DNA of 64,000 nucleotides from Candidatus Methylomicrobium oryzae (GCF_016745425.1 NZ_JAERVK010000006.1:185504-249503); one strand, 5' to 3'. Positions 51,110 through 60,415 are shown, counted from the stretch's first letter. The notes: generated by a model not told the origin, from the sequence alone. Numbers and translations are program-made.

Positions 51110-53131
51110 TCAATCCCTCGCGAACAGCGCCTCGACGAACGCGCCGGCATGAAAATCCTGCAAATCGTCAATGCTCTCGCCGACACCGATAAAGCGGATC
51201 GGAATGCCGAGCTGCTTCGCCAGCGCGAAAATCACGCCGCCTTTCGCAGTGCCGTCAAGCTTGGTCAATACCAGGCCGGTCAGAGAGACCGCATCATTGA
51301 ACTGCTTGGCTTGCGACAGTGCATTCTGGCCGGTGCCGGCATCGATCACCAACAGCACTTCGTGCGGCGCGGTTGCGTCCAGTTTGCCCATGATCCGTTT
51401 GACTTTCTTCAATTCGTCCATCAGATTGGACTTGGTGTGCAGGCGGCCCGCCGTATCCGCAATCAGCACGTCGATGCCTTTCGCTTGAGCCGACTGCACG
51501 CCGTCGTAGATTACCGAAGCCGAATCGGCGCCGGTATGCTGCGCGACCACATGGATGTTGTTGCGTTCGCCCCAGGTCTGCAGCTGTTCGACCGCCGCCG
51601 CCCGGAACGTGTCGCCGGCCGCCAGCATCACGCTGTGACCTTGCGCCTGCAGGCGTTTGGCGAGCTTGCCGATCGTGGTGGTTTTGCCCACGCCGTTCAC
51701 GCCGACAACCAGAATCACGAACGGACTGTCCTGCTTCGGGATCTCTAGCGGCTGGCTGCAGGGTTCCAGAATGCTCAACAATTCCTGTTTGACAGCGGCG
51801 GTCAGCGTTTCCGGGTCGCGAAGCTGATGCCGCTCCAGGCTTTGGGTCAAACGGTTGATGATCTTGGTCGTCGCATCGATCCCGATGTCGGCCATCAATA
51901 AAGTCGCCTCGATGTCTTCGAGCAGTTCGTCGCTGACCGATTTCTGGCCGAGCGTCAGGCTGGCCAGCGCGTCGCCGAGCCCGGAACGGGTCCGTTTCAA
52001 CTGCGATTTCAGGCGCAGATACAGTGATTCGGGCGCCGGCTCGACATAAACTTCTTCAACAGGTTTCTCGACCGTGACCGGAACCTTGGGAATTTCCTTC
52101 ACTTCCGGCAACGGACGCGGGCGTTCGGCCGGAATTTCGGCTTCCTTCAGACCGTAGCGCCCGTAGAAACCGATCGAAATCAGCGGCATCATCATCAGCG
52201 CCGCAAACGCATTGTGCAGCACAGCCGCCCAGAGCGGCGCGGTCAGTTCCACAATCGCGATGCCCAAACTGATCTGGGCAATCAGCAAAATGCACAGTTT
52301 CAATCCGGCGCGTCTAACCGGCTTCGGATTTTTCGCCGAAACCGCCAGCAGCATCACCAGACCGAGTACCAGCAAGCTGACCAATGCGAACACGCGGTGC
52401 AGCCAGTGTACCGCGACCTGCGCCTCCGGCGGCAGAACGCCGGTATTGCCGGTCATCAGTCCGTTCAGCAGGTCTGTCGCGCGGTAGAAATCGGCCGTTT
52501 CCGGAAACCATTGCCCATTGCACAGCGGAAATTCGGCGCCGCAGGCCAAGGCGGCCAGATTCGTGCTGGTCCAACCGCCGAGCAGAACCTGCAATAAAAC
52601 GAGCCACATCCCGAAGCGGGCCCAGTTCACCGGCCCCTGCCGGGACGGCAGGCGGCCATAATCCGGCTTGACGCGCAAATACAGACCGAACAGGAGCCAG
52701 AAGGTGAACATGCCGAGCATCAGGTGCAGCGTCACGATCAGCGGCATCGTCTGCAGTTTAACCGCCCACATGCCCAGCGCGGCTTGCAGCCCAACCAGAA
52801 CCAGCAGGAACAAGCTGCCGGTGACTGCAGCGGCTCGGTTGGTCTTGACCCAAGGCGATAAAACGGTGAGCAGTAAAATCACCACACCGAGGCCTGCAGC
52901 CAGGTAACGGTGCGTCATTTCCTTCCGGGCCTTGGCAGGATCGAAAGGATGTTCGGGAAAAGCCTGATCGGCTTCGGCCTTGAAGTCCGGCGTATCGTCA
53001 ACCACGGCCCTGCCGTAGCAGCCGGGCCAATCCGGGCAGCCGAGGCCGGCATCCGACAGGCGCACATACGCGCCGAAAACGATCACGATCAGCGCCAGAA
53101 AGACGCCGAAAAGAGCAATTTTTTTATACAT
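51110..53131 (-). CDS. ctaA-ftsY: Fusion of heme A synthase (CtaA) and SRP receptor FtsY
   Basis: 673 residues in one uninterrupted frame. Residues 1-322 are a complete CtaA/Cox15: eight helices, heme-ligand histidines H74, H136, H242 or H245, H306, and the extracytoplasmic Cys pair C32/C38. Residues 323-368 are a Pro/Glu-rich linker. Residues 369-673 are a complete FtsY NG domain: N domain LKSQLKRTRSGLG, P-loop GVNGVGKTTT (477-486), DTAGR (559-563), TKLDGTAKGG (623-632). Eight helices put the C-terminus in the cytoplasm, where FtsY must be. No internal start with a ribosome site was seen. It ends next to ftsE and follows the cox operon by 10 bp. Confidence 0.93.
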   Translation of the reverse strand: MYKKIALFGVFLALIVIVFGAYVRLSDAGLGCPDWPGCYGRAVVDDTPDFKAEADQAFPEHPFDPAKARKEMTHRYLAAGLGVVILLLTVLSPWVKTNRAAAVTGSLFLLVLVGLQAALGMWAVKLQTMPLIVTLHLMLGMFTFWLLFGLYLRVKPDYGRLPSRQGPVNWARFGMWLVLLQVLLGGWTSTNLAALACGAEFPLCNGQWFPETADFYRATDLLNGLMTGNTGVLPPEAQVAVHWLHRVFALVSLLVLGLVMLLAVSAKNPKPVRRAGLKLCILLIAQISLGIAIVELTAPLWAAVLHNAFAALMMMPLISIGFYGRYGLKEAEIPAERPRPLPEVKEIPKVPVTVEKPVEEVYVEPAPESLYLRLKSQLKRTRSGLGDALASLTLGQKSVSDELLEDIEATLLMADIGIDATTKIINRLTQSLERHQLRDPETLTAAVKQELLSILEPCSQPLEIPKQDSPFVILVVGVNGVGKTTTIGKLAKRLQAQGHSVMLAAGDTFRAAAVEQLQTWGERNNIHVVAQHTGADSASVIYDGVQSAQAKGIDVLIADTAGRLHTKSNLMDELKKVKRIMGKLDATAPHEVLLVIDAGTGQNALSQAKQFNDAVSLTGLVLTKLDGTAKGGVIFALAKQLGIPIRFIGVGESIDDLQDFHAGAFVEALFARD

Positions 53132-53141
53132 TGGGTAATTC

Positions 53142-53738
53142 CTAACCGATCTGCGAGATTCTTAAAAGATGCGTCAAATCGTTTTTGATTTTATAGGGAT
53201 CGAATCCGGGGTCGTATTGCATCATCAGATTGCGCAAGGGATCCATCAATAACACCGCACCGTCGCGGAATCCCTCCGGCTTGATCTGGGCGAGTTTGGC
53301 CATCAAAGAATCGCTCGGCTTCACGCGCAGCAGCGCTTTGTCGTCCTGCCACCAAACCTCGGCAAGCTTCGGATCGGGGTTGTCGAGCAGCAAAGCGATA
53401 CGCCGGGTTCTCGGCAAATCCTTGTTCAGCATCAGTTGGATCTGCCTGGTTTTATGCAGGGCATCCAGGCAAGCCGCATTGCAGTCCTGCTTCGGAATCA
53501 CATTTACGATCAGCCAATGCGCATTCAATTCGTGAAGATTGTCGCTGGTGAATGCATCGAATCCGGTCAATTCGGAAGCTTCGGTCGTCACCGGCGGCAC
53601 GATCAGTTGGCCGTAATTGGTCCGGCCCTGCAGCCACTCCGGCTTCGCCTTGAACAGCAAGGCGGCCAGGAACGGAATAAAAGCCATCGCAAACAAAGTG
53701 AGGATGAGCAGGCGGTTTTTTTTCTGTTGATCATTCAT
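53142..53738 (-). CDS. Membrane-anchored SCO-like cytochrome oxidase accessory protein
   Basis: 198 residues. N-terminal membrane anchor (LLILTLFAMAFIPFLAALL), then a thioredoxin-like periplasmic domain with CxxxC (Cys86 and Cys90, DCNAACLDAL), the spacing used by SCO copper chaperones. Such a gene lies between surf1 and ctaA in pseudomonads too. A role in copper delivery or thiol reduction for CuA is inference. ATG at 53738; the longer frame is a run-on through surf1. Confidence 0.85.
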   Translation of the reverse strand: MNDQQKKNRLLILTLFAMAFIPFLAALLFKAKPEWLQGRTNYGQLIVPPVTTEASELTGFDAFTSDNLHELNAHWLIVNVIPKQDCNAACLDALHKTRQIQLMLNKDLPRTRRIALLLDNPDPKLAEVWWQDDKALLRVKPSDSLMAKLAQIKPEGFRDGAVLLMDPLRNLMMQYDPGFDPYKIKNDLTHLLRISQIG

Positions 53739-53743
53739 TTTTA

Positions 53744-54445
53744 TTATTTTAAACGGCTGTACCAGACAAACAGCAGCGCCAGCGCGGCGGCAAGGCCGAA
53801 CCATTGCAGCGCGTAAGCGACATGCTGTTCGGGCGGCATTACCGCGGCTTCGCGCCATTCGCGTCGGTAGCCCTCGGGGGCCTGTTTGTCGAGTTCTAAC
53901 ATAAAAGAAAATACGGGATAGCCGAGTCTTGCGGATAAAACGGCACTGTCCGCGACCTGGACCACGGCCGGCCAGCCTGCGGTCGGTTGATCGGCGCCGG
54001 CCAGCTTGATGCCGACGCTCGGGAAGAAATTAATCCGACCGCTAACCTGCGTCTGCTCGGATCGAATCGCGGTATCAGGCAGTACTTTCCGGTCCGGGCT
54101 GGCCGGAATCCAGCCTCGATTCACCAGAATCGCCTTTCCGCTTCCGTCCAAAATGAACGGCGTCAGCACAAAATAGCCGGCCTTCCCTTCGACGATCCGG
54201 TTGTCAATCAGAATCTGATGCTCGCTGTCATAATGGCCGTTCGCCGCGGCCTGACGATAGCGCTGGGCCTCTTTATCTTCCGGTGTGGCCGTCGTCAATT
54301 GCAGTGCGGGCGCCGCCAAGCTTTGTTTTTGCCGATCCAATAACGCGCGTTTTTGTTCGGCTCGATCCAGCTGCCAAAAGCCCAAGGCAATTAATGCCGG
54401 CAAAATGCACAATACCACCAGCGTGGGGATTTTTTCGAATTTCAT
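53744..54445 (-). CDS. SURF1 family cytochrome oxidase assembly protein
   Basis: 233 residues, two terminal membrane helices (LVVLCILPALIALGFWQLDR and YALQWFGLAAALALLFVWY) around a periplasmic domain with VNRGWIPASPDRK, the SURF1 signature. It assists heme a insertion into subunit I. Divergent from the DUF2909 gene. Confidence 0.93.
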   Translation of the reverse strand: MKFEKIPTLVVLCILPALIALGFWQLDRAEQKRALLDRQKQSLAAPALQLTTATPEDKEAQRYRQAAANGHYDSEHQILIDNRIVEGKAGYFVLTPFILDGSGKAILVNRGWIPASPDRKVLPDTAIRSEQTQVSGRINFFPSVGIKLAGADQPTAGWPAVVQVADSAVLSARLGYPVFSFMLELDKQAPEGYRREWREAAVMPPEQHVAYALQWFGLAAALALLFVWYSRLK

Positions 54446-54573
54446 GGTCTGATTTTACCGTGTGCAGGCTTCCCGCACCTCAAGGCGAAGAAACAATAAA
54501 TTTGCAATTCTCCCGGCAAAAGGATAATTTTCGCTTTCCATCAATTTCCGCATGCAGTCGCCCTCATTCATCC

Positions 54574-54855
54574 ATGATTATCAAAACAATCGTCGTCCTC
54601 GCCTTTATTCTGATCATTATAAGTCTCGGTTCGGCGCTTTTACACCTCGTCAAACACAAAAGCGACGAAGATTCGAAAAAAACGGTCAAGGCGCTGACTT
54701 TTCGGATTACCCTGTCGCTGGTACTGTTCGTTTTTGTTTACGTGATGATCGCGACCGGCCTCTATGTACCGCAAGGCATCGGCGTCAGAATGCATGCGCC
54801 GAAACCGCCCGCCTCAACCGAACCCGCTCCGCAAAATACGCCCCCGTCGAATTGA
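54574..54855 (+). CDS. DUF2909 twin-transmembrane protein
   Basis: 93 residues with two membrane helices (TIVVLAFILIIISLGSALLH; TLSLVLFVFVYVMIATGLYV) separated by a short charged loop (KHKSDEDSKK), the DUF2909 layout found next to aa3 oxidase genes in gammaproteobacteria. The Pro-rich tail is cytoplasmic. It is on the strand opposite to the rest of the cox cluster. Convergent with ctaE. Confidence 0.88.
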   Translation: MIIKTIVVLAFILIIISLGSALLHLVKHKSDEDSKKTVKALTFRITLSLVLFVFVYVMIATGLYVPQGIGVRMHAPKPPASTEPAPQNTPPSN

Positions 54856-54862
54856 CAAAAAA

Positions 54863-54889
54863 AAAGCGTTGCCTGAACGGCAACGCTTT
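54863..54889. terminator. Bidirectional terminator between DUF2909 gene and ctaE
   Basis: AAAGCGTTGCC, five-base loop TGAAC, GGCAACGCTTT, with a long A-run to the left that serves as a T-run for minus-strand transcripts. It would end the cox transcript after ctaE before surf1. Confidence 0.85.
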
Positions 54890-54909
54890 CGACCGATTGA
54901 AAACCGCGA

Positions 54910-55782
54910 TTACAGCAAATACACAAAAACGAACAGGCCCAGCCAGACCACGTCGACGAAATGCCAATACCAGGCGGCCGCCTCGAACGCAAAATGGTTC
55001 TCGGGTTTGAAGTGTCCTCTCCAGCTACGGAATAGAACCGTACTTAGAATGATCGCGCCGACGCAGACGTGGAAGCCGTGGAAGCCGGTCAGCATGAAGA
55101 AAGTCGAACCGTAAATGCCGGTGCCGAGCGTCAGGCCCATTTCGGTATAAGCTTCATGGTATTCGTAAGCTTGGAACCCTACGAACAGAAAGCCGAGAAC
55201 GACCGTCGCTATCAATCCTTGAATCAATTGCTGACGCTTGCCGGCCAACAGACCATGATGAGCCCAGGTGCAGGTCACGCCGCTGCTCAACAGAATCAAC
55301 GTATTCAAAAAAGCCAGCCCCCAAGCGCCCATAGGCTCGAATTCGCCGTCCGGAGTCGGCTTGCCGCCGAGCAGATGCGCCGGACCATTGGTCGGCCATA
55401 CCGCCTCAAAGCCTTTGTGCAGCATTTCTCCGGTAACCCCTTCGGCCAGCCACGGCACCGACAAATTGCGGGTATACCAGAGCGCGCCGAAGAAGACCGA
55501 GAAGAACATCACCTCGGAAAAGATAAACCACATCATGCCCATCCGGTAGGAAATACCGACCTGGGTATTGTACATGCCGTATTCGCTTTCCAGCGACTGC
55601 AGGGTAAACCAGCCGGCCAGCATGAAGATGAAAACCAACAGGCCCAGAATCATCATGCCGGGCCCGATCGACGAACCGTTCAGAAAATTCGCGAACCCCG
55701 CCAGCATGATAAACAGCCCCACCGTGCCTATTATCGGCCAGGTCGCTTTATGCGGAATGTAATAAGCATTGTGTGTGGACAT
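54910..55782 (-). CDS. ctaE: Cytochrome c oxidase subunit III
   Basis: 290 residues with seven helices; WYTRNLSVPW, HGFHVCVGAII and the terminal WYWHFVDVVWLGLFVFVYLL are family signatures. Stabilises subunit I and proton uptake. Confidence 0.96.
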   Translation of the reverse strand: MSTHNAYYIPHKATWPIIGTVGLFIMLAGFANFLNGSSIGPGMMILGLLVFIFMLAGWFTLQSLESEYGMYNTQVGISYRMGMMWFIFSEVMFFSVFFGALWYTRNLSVPWLAEGVTGEMLHKGFEAVWPTNGPAHLLGGKPTPDGEFEPMGAWGLAFLNTLILLSSGVTCTWAHHGLLAGKRQQLIQGLIATVVLGFLFVGFQAYEYHEAYTEMGLTLGTGIYGSTFFMLTGFHGFHVCVGAIILSTVLFRSWRGHFKPENHFAFEAAAWYWHFVDVVWLGLFVFVYLL

Positions 55783-55793
55783 AACGTTCCCCT

Positions 55794-56339
55794 TTATTGT
55801 TTCTCTGCTTTTTCAGTATTGTCAAAAAATGTGTAAGCCAGCGTGATGGTTTTATACTCCGGCGAAATCTTCGGATCGACGACGAAACGCACCGGCATTA
55901 TCCTGCCTTCCCGCGGCTTGAATTTCTGCTCGGTAAAGCAGAAACACTCGGTCTTCTTGAAATATTCGGCCGCAAGACCCGGTGAAATGCTCGGTATCGC
56001 CTGCGCAACCATCGGCTTATCGGTTTTGTTTTGCGCATAAAAATTCACCGTATAAAACTGCCCGGGATGAACCTTTAAATTTGGCGTTTCCGCACGAAAC
56101 TCCATCGGCGCCGATTCATTCAGGGCCGTCACGAACTCGACAGTCAACTCCCGGTTCGAATCGATCTGATAGCCGGTTTCCTTCACAGCCGTAGTATCGA
56201 CCTTGCCGTTCAGGCCGGTTACCTTGCACAGCACATCGTATAGCGGCACCAACGCAAAACCGAAGCCGAACATCACGACTGCAACCAGCAACAAGGTACG
56301 TACCAATCTGACGTTTTTACGCTGCAATTCGTCGGTCAT
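55794..56339 (-). CDS. ctaG: Cytochrome c oxidase assembly protein CtaG/Cox11
   Basis: 181 residues: one N-terminal membrane helix (LLVAVVMFGFGFALVPLYDV), then a periplasmic beta domain with the copper-binding KTECFCFTEQ motif. It inserts CuB into subunit I. The ATG overlaps the stop of the 32-residue gene as ATGA. Confidence 0.96.
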   Translation of the reverse strand: MTDELQRKNVRLVRTLLLVAVVMFGFGFALVPLYDVLCKVTGLNGKVDTTAVKETGYQIDSNRELTVEFVTALNESAPMEFRAETPNLKVHPGQFYTVNFYAQNKTDKPMVAQAIPSISPGLAAEYFKKTECFCFTEQKFKPREGRIMPVRFVVDPKISPEYKTITLAYTFFDNTEKAEKQ

Positions 56340-56434
56340 TGCGAAACGGCTTTCAGTACCGCGAAGATATAAATTGCGACGGCAATCGCCACCAGGATCA
56401 ATGCCGTCAAAATGTTTTTCTGTTTGGTATTCAT
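56336..56434 (-). CDS. Small cytochrome oxidase assembly-type membrane protein, 32 residues
   Basis: MNTKQKN, then a helix (LTALILVAIAVAIYIFAVL). A gene of this size between ctaD and ctaG is typical of the small cox assembly protein in beta- and gammaproteobacteria. It overlaps ctaG by 4 bp, which strongly supports translation. The longer open frame upstream was not used because it only repeats the end of ctaD. Confidence 0.8.
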   Translation of the reverse strand: MNTKQKNILTALILVAIAVAIYIFAVLKAVSQ

Positions 56435-56496
56435 TTCGATAAAAGGATACGCTGTCAGAGGCAGCGTATCACTTGATTCCACTCCTGCCCGATGCC

Positions 56497-58119
56497 TTAA
56501 AAGTGCTCGCTTGGAACAGTTTCCGGCGGCGTCGTGAAAGTATGGTAAGGAGCCGGCGACGGCAAAGTCCATTCCAGACTGTGCTTGTGCGCATCTTCCC
56601 AGACCTCGTCGGTCACTTTCTCGCCGGTACCGCCGCGGATCGTATCGATCACGATATACAGGAACAGTAACTGGCTGAGTCCGAAAATGAAGCCGCCTAT
56701 ACTTGACACCATGTTCCAGTCGGCAAACTGCACCGCATAATCCGGAATACGGCGCGGCATACCGGCCAATCCCAGGAAATGCTGCGGGAAAAACAGAATA
56801 TTGACCGAAATCGCCGACAGCCAGAAATGCAGCTTGCCGATTTTTTCGTTATACATATGGCCGGTCCATTTCGGCAGCCAGAAGTAGCCTGCCGCCATCA
56901 GAATGAATACCGAAGCCGGCACCAGGGTGTAATGAAAATGCGCTACGATGAAATAGGTATCATGATATTGGAAATCGGCAGGCGCAACCGCCATCATCAG
57001 ACCGGTAAAACCGCCCATCGTGAACAACACCACGAAGGCGATCGAGAACAGCATCGGCGTTTCGAAGGTCATCGCGCCCTTCCACATCGTCGCGGTCCAG
57101 TTGAATACCTTCACGCCGGTCGGAATCGCAATCAGCATCGTCGCATACATGAAATACAGTTCGCCTGCCATCGGCATTCCGACCAGGAACATATGGTGAG
57201 CCCAGACGATGAACGACAGAAACGCGATCGACGCGGTGGCATACACCATCGAGCTGTAGCCGAACAGCGGCTTACGCGCAAAAACCGGAATGATCGTGGA
57301 GGCGACGCCGAAGGTCGGCAGAATCATCACGTAAACTTCCGGGTGGCCGAAGAACCAGAAAATATGCTGGTACAGTACCGGGTCGCCGCCGCCGGCTGCA
57401 TCGAAGAAGCTGGTGTCGAAGAAACGGTCGGTCAGCAGCATGGTCACCGCACCCGCGAACACCGGCATGATAGCAATCAATAAGAATGCGGTGATCAACC
57501 AGGTCCAGACGAACAACGGCATTTTCATCAATGTCATCGCCGGGGCGCGCATGTTGAAAATGGTCGCAATGATATTAATCGCGCCCATGATCGACGAAAT
57601 ACCGAGCAAATGCACCGAGAAGATCGCAAACGGCAGCGCCGCGCCGGTTTGGAGCACCAGAGGCGGATACAACGTCCAGCCGGCCGCTGGCGCACCGCCC
57701 TCCATGAACAAGGTGCTGGCAAGCAATAACACACCGGCGACCAACATCCAGAAACTCATGTTGTTCATCCGAGGCAGCGCCATATCCGGTGCGCCGATCA
57801 TCATCGGGATCTGCCAGTTGGCCAAGCCGACGAAAGCCGGCATCACCGCACCGAATACCATGACCAGGGCATGCATCGTGGTCATCGAATTGAAGAATTG
57901 CGGATTGACGAACTGCAAACCCGGCTCGAACAATTCGGCACGGATCACCATCGCCATCGCGCCGCCGACGAAAAACATCGCGAGTGCGAAAAGCAGATAC
58001 AGCGTGCCGATATCTTTATGGTTGGTCGTAATGATCCAACGAATCCATCCCTTCATCGGGCCGTGGTCATCATGATGATCATCGTGCTCATGATCATGGG
58101 GTGCTATGACAGCGGACAT
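56497..58119 (-). CDS. ctaD: Cytochrome c oxidase subunit I
   Basis: 540 residues, heme-copper oxidase family. HPEVY in [17 protein letters not shown] contains the cross-linked His-Tyr; the CuB pair is HHMF; the heme ligands lie in [13 protein letters not shown] and near the start. The cytoplasmic N-terminus is His/Asp-rich ([12 protein letters not shown]). Confidence 0.98.
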   Translation of the reverse strand: MSAVIAPHDHEHDDHHDDHGPMKGWIRWIITTNHKDIGTLYLLFALAMFFVGGAMAMVIRAELFEPGLQFVNPQFFNSMTTMHALVMVFGAVMPAFVGLANWQIPMMIGAPDMALPRMNNMSFWMLVAGVLLLASTLFMEGGAPAAGWTLYPPLVLQTGAALPFAIFSVHLLGISSIMGAINIIATIFNMRAPAMTLMKMPLFVWTWLITAFLLIAIMPVFAGAVTMLLTDRFFDTSFFDAAGGGDPVLYQHIFWFFGHPEVYVMILPTFGVASTIIPVFARKPLFGYSSMVYATASIAFLSFIVWAHHMFLVGMPMAGELYFMYATMLIAIPTGVKVFNWTATMWKGAMTFETPMLFSIAFVVLFTMGGFTGLMMAVAPADFQYHDTYFIVAHFHYTLVPASVFILMAAGYFWLPKWTGHMYNEKIGKLHFWLSAISVNILFFPQHFLGLAGMPRRIPDYAVQFADWNMVSSIGGFIFGLSQLLFLYIVIDTIRGGTGEKVTDEVWEDAHKHSLEWTLPSPAPYHTFTTPPETVPSEHF

Positions 58120-58187
58120 AGTTGTTATACCTCAAATAAAATGTAAAAAAAGAAGCCAAATCCAGGTAAACGTAGTGTTCGTCTGCC

Positions 58188-59708
58188 TTATTGCAACGCC
58201 TCGATTTCCGCAGGCGTGATCATATCGTTTACTGAATTGCCCAGCGCATTACGCGTATAAGTCACGACTGCGGCAAACTCTTCAGGACTCAACGTGCCGC
58301 CGAAAGCCGGCATCATGCCCTTGCCTGTCTTCATCAATTTGACTTGTTCCTTGATGTCGCCGTTGACTACATCGCTGCCTGTCAGCGCCGGGAACGTCGG
58401 TGGCAAGCCTTGGCCGCCGGCCTGATGGCAGGAAACGCAATGGCTTTCATACACGGCCTTGCCTTTAGCCATCAGAGCCTCTTTCGATGAAGGCGCATTT
58501 TTATCCGCCTTCGTTTCTACCGCCGGAGCGGGAGACTCTTCAGCCTCTTCTTCATCTTCGTCCGACTCCGAAACGGCCGCTGCGCCTTCCGGCAGCATCG
58601 CCTGCACCGCTTTCGGCTGAATTTCATCGCCGACCGAGTTACCTAATGCGTTACGGGTATAGGTGATGACCTCCGCCAGTTCATCGGCCTTCAGCATTTT
58701 GCCGAATGCCGGCATCGCACCTTTGCCGTTCAGGACAATGTCGGCCTGCTTATTGATATCGCCGGTCACGATCGGGCTGCCTTTGAGAGCCGGAAATGCG
58801 CCGGGGACGCCTTCACCGGTCGGCAAATGGCAGGTGGCGCAGTTTTTCTCGTAGACGCTTTGGCCCGCAGCAATCAATTCATCGCGGCTCTTGTCGCTCA
58901 GGTTAGGCCCTTTGGCTGCTTCTGCCTTGGTCTTCTTGACCCAGGCGTCGTAATCAGGCTGGTCCATCGCAACCACTACAATCGGCATGAAGCCATGGTC
59001 TTTGCCGCACAACTCGGTACATTGGCCCCGGTATGTGCCGGCCTGATCGACTTGAGTCCACGCCTCATTCACGAAGCCGGGATTCGCATCTTTCTTCCAG
59101 CCTAAAGCCGGAACCCACCAGGAATGGATTACGTCAGCGGCGGTAAACAGGAAGCGGATTTTCTTTTTGGTTGGGATCACCAAAGGATTGTCGACGTTCA
59201 ACAAATAATTCGGCACGGTGCGAGGATCAATATCGGAGCCAAGCTGGCGCGCCTTGTTGCTTTCCTCGTCGAGGCTACTGAAAAACTTGATGCCGTTGTC
59301 CAGGTATTCGTATTCCCATTTCCACTGCCAGCCAGTCACCTTGACCGACATATCGGAGTCCTGCACGTCGTCGAGCTCAAGCATCGTCTTGGTCGCCGGG
59401 ATCGCCATGCTGATCAGAATCACGGTCGGAATAATGGTCCAGATGATTTCGATCGTGGTATTTTCATGAAACTGTGCCGCCTGGTGCCCTTTGTCTTTGC
59501 GGTGGTGCAAGATCGAATAGAACATCGTGCCGAACACGCCAAGACCGATGAATACGCAAATCCAGAGAATCAGCATATGCAGGTCATGAATGTCATGACT
59601 GATCTTGGTAACCCCTTCGGTTAAGTTGAGCGTGTAATCCGCCCGCGCTGACTCTTGCCCGATAGCCGTCAAGATCGTGCCTGCGAATAGTTGCTTGGTT
59701 TTGTTCAC
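58188..59708 (-). CDS. ctaC: Cytochrome c oxidase subunit II with two C-terminal cytochrome c domains
   Basis: 506 residues. Two membrane helices (~45-65, 85-105), then the CuA domain: H195, C230, C234, H238, M241 (GQCTELCGKDHGF). Two cytochrome c domains follow, with heme sites CATCH (290-294) and CVSCH (424-428), joined by an acidic Glu/Pro linker (~375-405). The domains end with nearly the same motif (TYTRNALGNSV at ~350-359 and ~484-493), showing tandem duplication. So this is a caa3-type enzyme that carries its own electron wire. First gene of the oxidase operon. Confidence 0.96.
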   Translation of the reverse strand: MNKTKQLFAGTILTAIGQESARADYTLNLTEGVTKISHDIHDLHMLILWICVFIGLGVFGTMFYSILHHRKDKGHQAAQFHENTTIEIIWTIIPTVILISMAIPATKTMLELDDVQDSDMSVKVTGWQWKWEYEYLDNGIKFFSSLDEESNKARQLGSDIDPRTVPNYLLNVDNPLVIPTKKKIRFLFTAADVIHSWWVPALGWKKDANPGFVNEAWTQVDQAGTYRGQCTELCGKDHGFMPIVVVAMDQPDYDAWVKKTKAEAAKGPNLSDKSRDELIAAGQSVYEKNCATCHLPTGEGVPGAFPALKGSPIVTGDINKQADIVLNGKGAMPAFGKMLKADELAEVITYTRNALGNSVGDEIQPKAVQAMLPEGAAAVSESDEDEEEAEESPAPAVETKADKNAPSSKEALMAKGKAVYESHCVSCHQAGGQGLPPTFPALTGSDVVNGDIKEQVKLMKTGKGMMPAFGGTLSPEEFAAVVTYTRNALGNSVNDMITPAEIEALQ

Positions 59709-59813
59709 GGAGCAGCCCCTTCGTAAGTAATAAAAAACCTTGAATGCGTCATTTCATTCCGAAAATCCGGGGCAGCGTCAAAACAAAGCTCCCCTCTACG
59801 CAATAAATTTCAC

Positions 59814-59842
59814 AATATAACTGTGTAATTTTACCCTATCAA
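59814..59842 (-). promoter_or_regulatory. Probable sigma-70 promoter of the cytochrome oxidase operon
   Basis: On the minus strand TTGATA (59837-59842), exactly 17 bases, then TATATT (59814-59819). It lies about 105 bp upstream of ctaC in an AT-rich stretch. Spacing is ideal and both hexamers match well. Confidence 0.6.
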
Positions 59843-60367
59843 ACTCTTCTAAGCCAGATATCTCTAGCGGTTAAAGCTTGCGCAGCGATCGCCGCGCCGC
59901 CCATTCGTTAATGTTTAAGTACCTGCAACTTCCGGTAAAAACTGCTTTAGAAGAGACAAAAGCGCAGGAAACGGGCAAAATATTTAAGATAAAAGTAAAC
60001 GCCGATCAGCCTAAGAATGTAATGTTTTCTTTAAAGAGTGAATCGAAAAAATGAAAAATTCCCGGGACGGACTATGGACGAAGCGAGCAAAGGTCAGCCA
60101 AAACCGGCCTGACCTGTGGCCGCTCCGGCAGCCGATTCGCCTACAGCGCTTAATTCAAAGCTTAATTTCCCCGCCCGAAAAGAAAAATCACACAACAAGC
60201 AATAGCCCGGCCGCAATCTGACCGTCCTGGGCCTGCAAGAAATTTATAACAGTAGAAGGTACCCCGCCCAATATCGGCACAAAGCCGTTTCCTTCCCGTA
60301 GCGCACCCTATTCGCCTAGCATAGCCCCTCCTATCCAACTCTTCAAATCGCTGAGTCAGCCTCCTAA

Positions 60368-60415
60368 CGCAACACAGCAAAAATGCTCAATTGAGCATTT
60401 TTGCTGTGTTGCGTC
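60368..60415. repeat. Perfect 48-bp palindrome
   Basis: 24-base arms with no spacer; the left arm starts ACGCAACACAGCAAAAATGC and the centre is AATT. Could form a cruciform or a strong RNA hairpin. No gene end lies nearby to make it an ordinary terminator. Confidence 0.92.

Noticed and set aside
60162..60380. 72-residue frame in the gene-poor gap
   Set aside because: Cys/Arg-rich translation, no ribosome site, and it runs into the palindrome.
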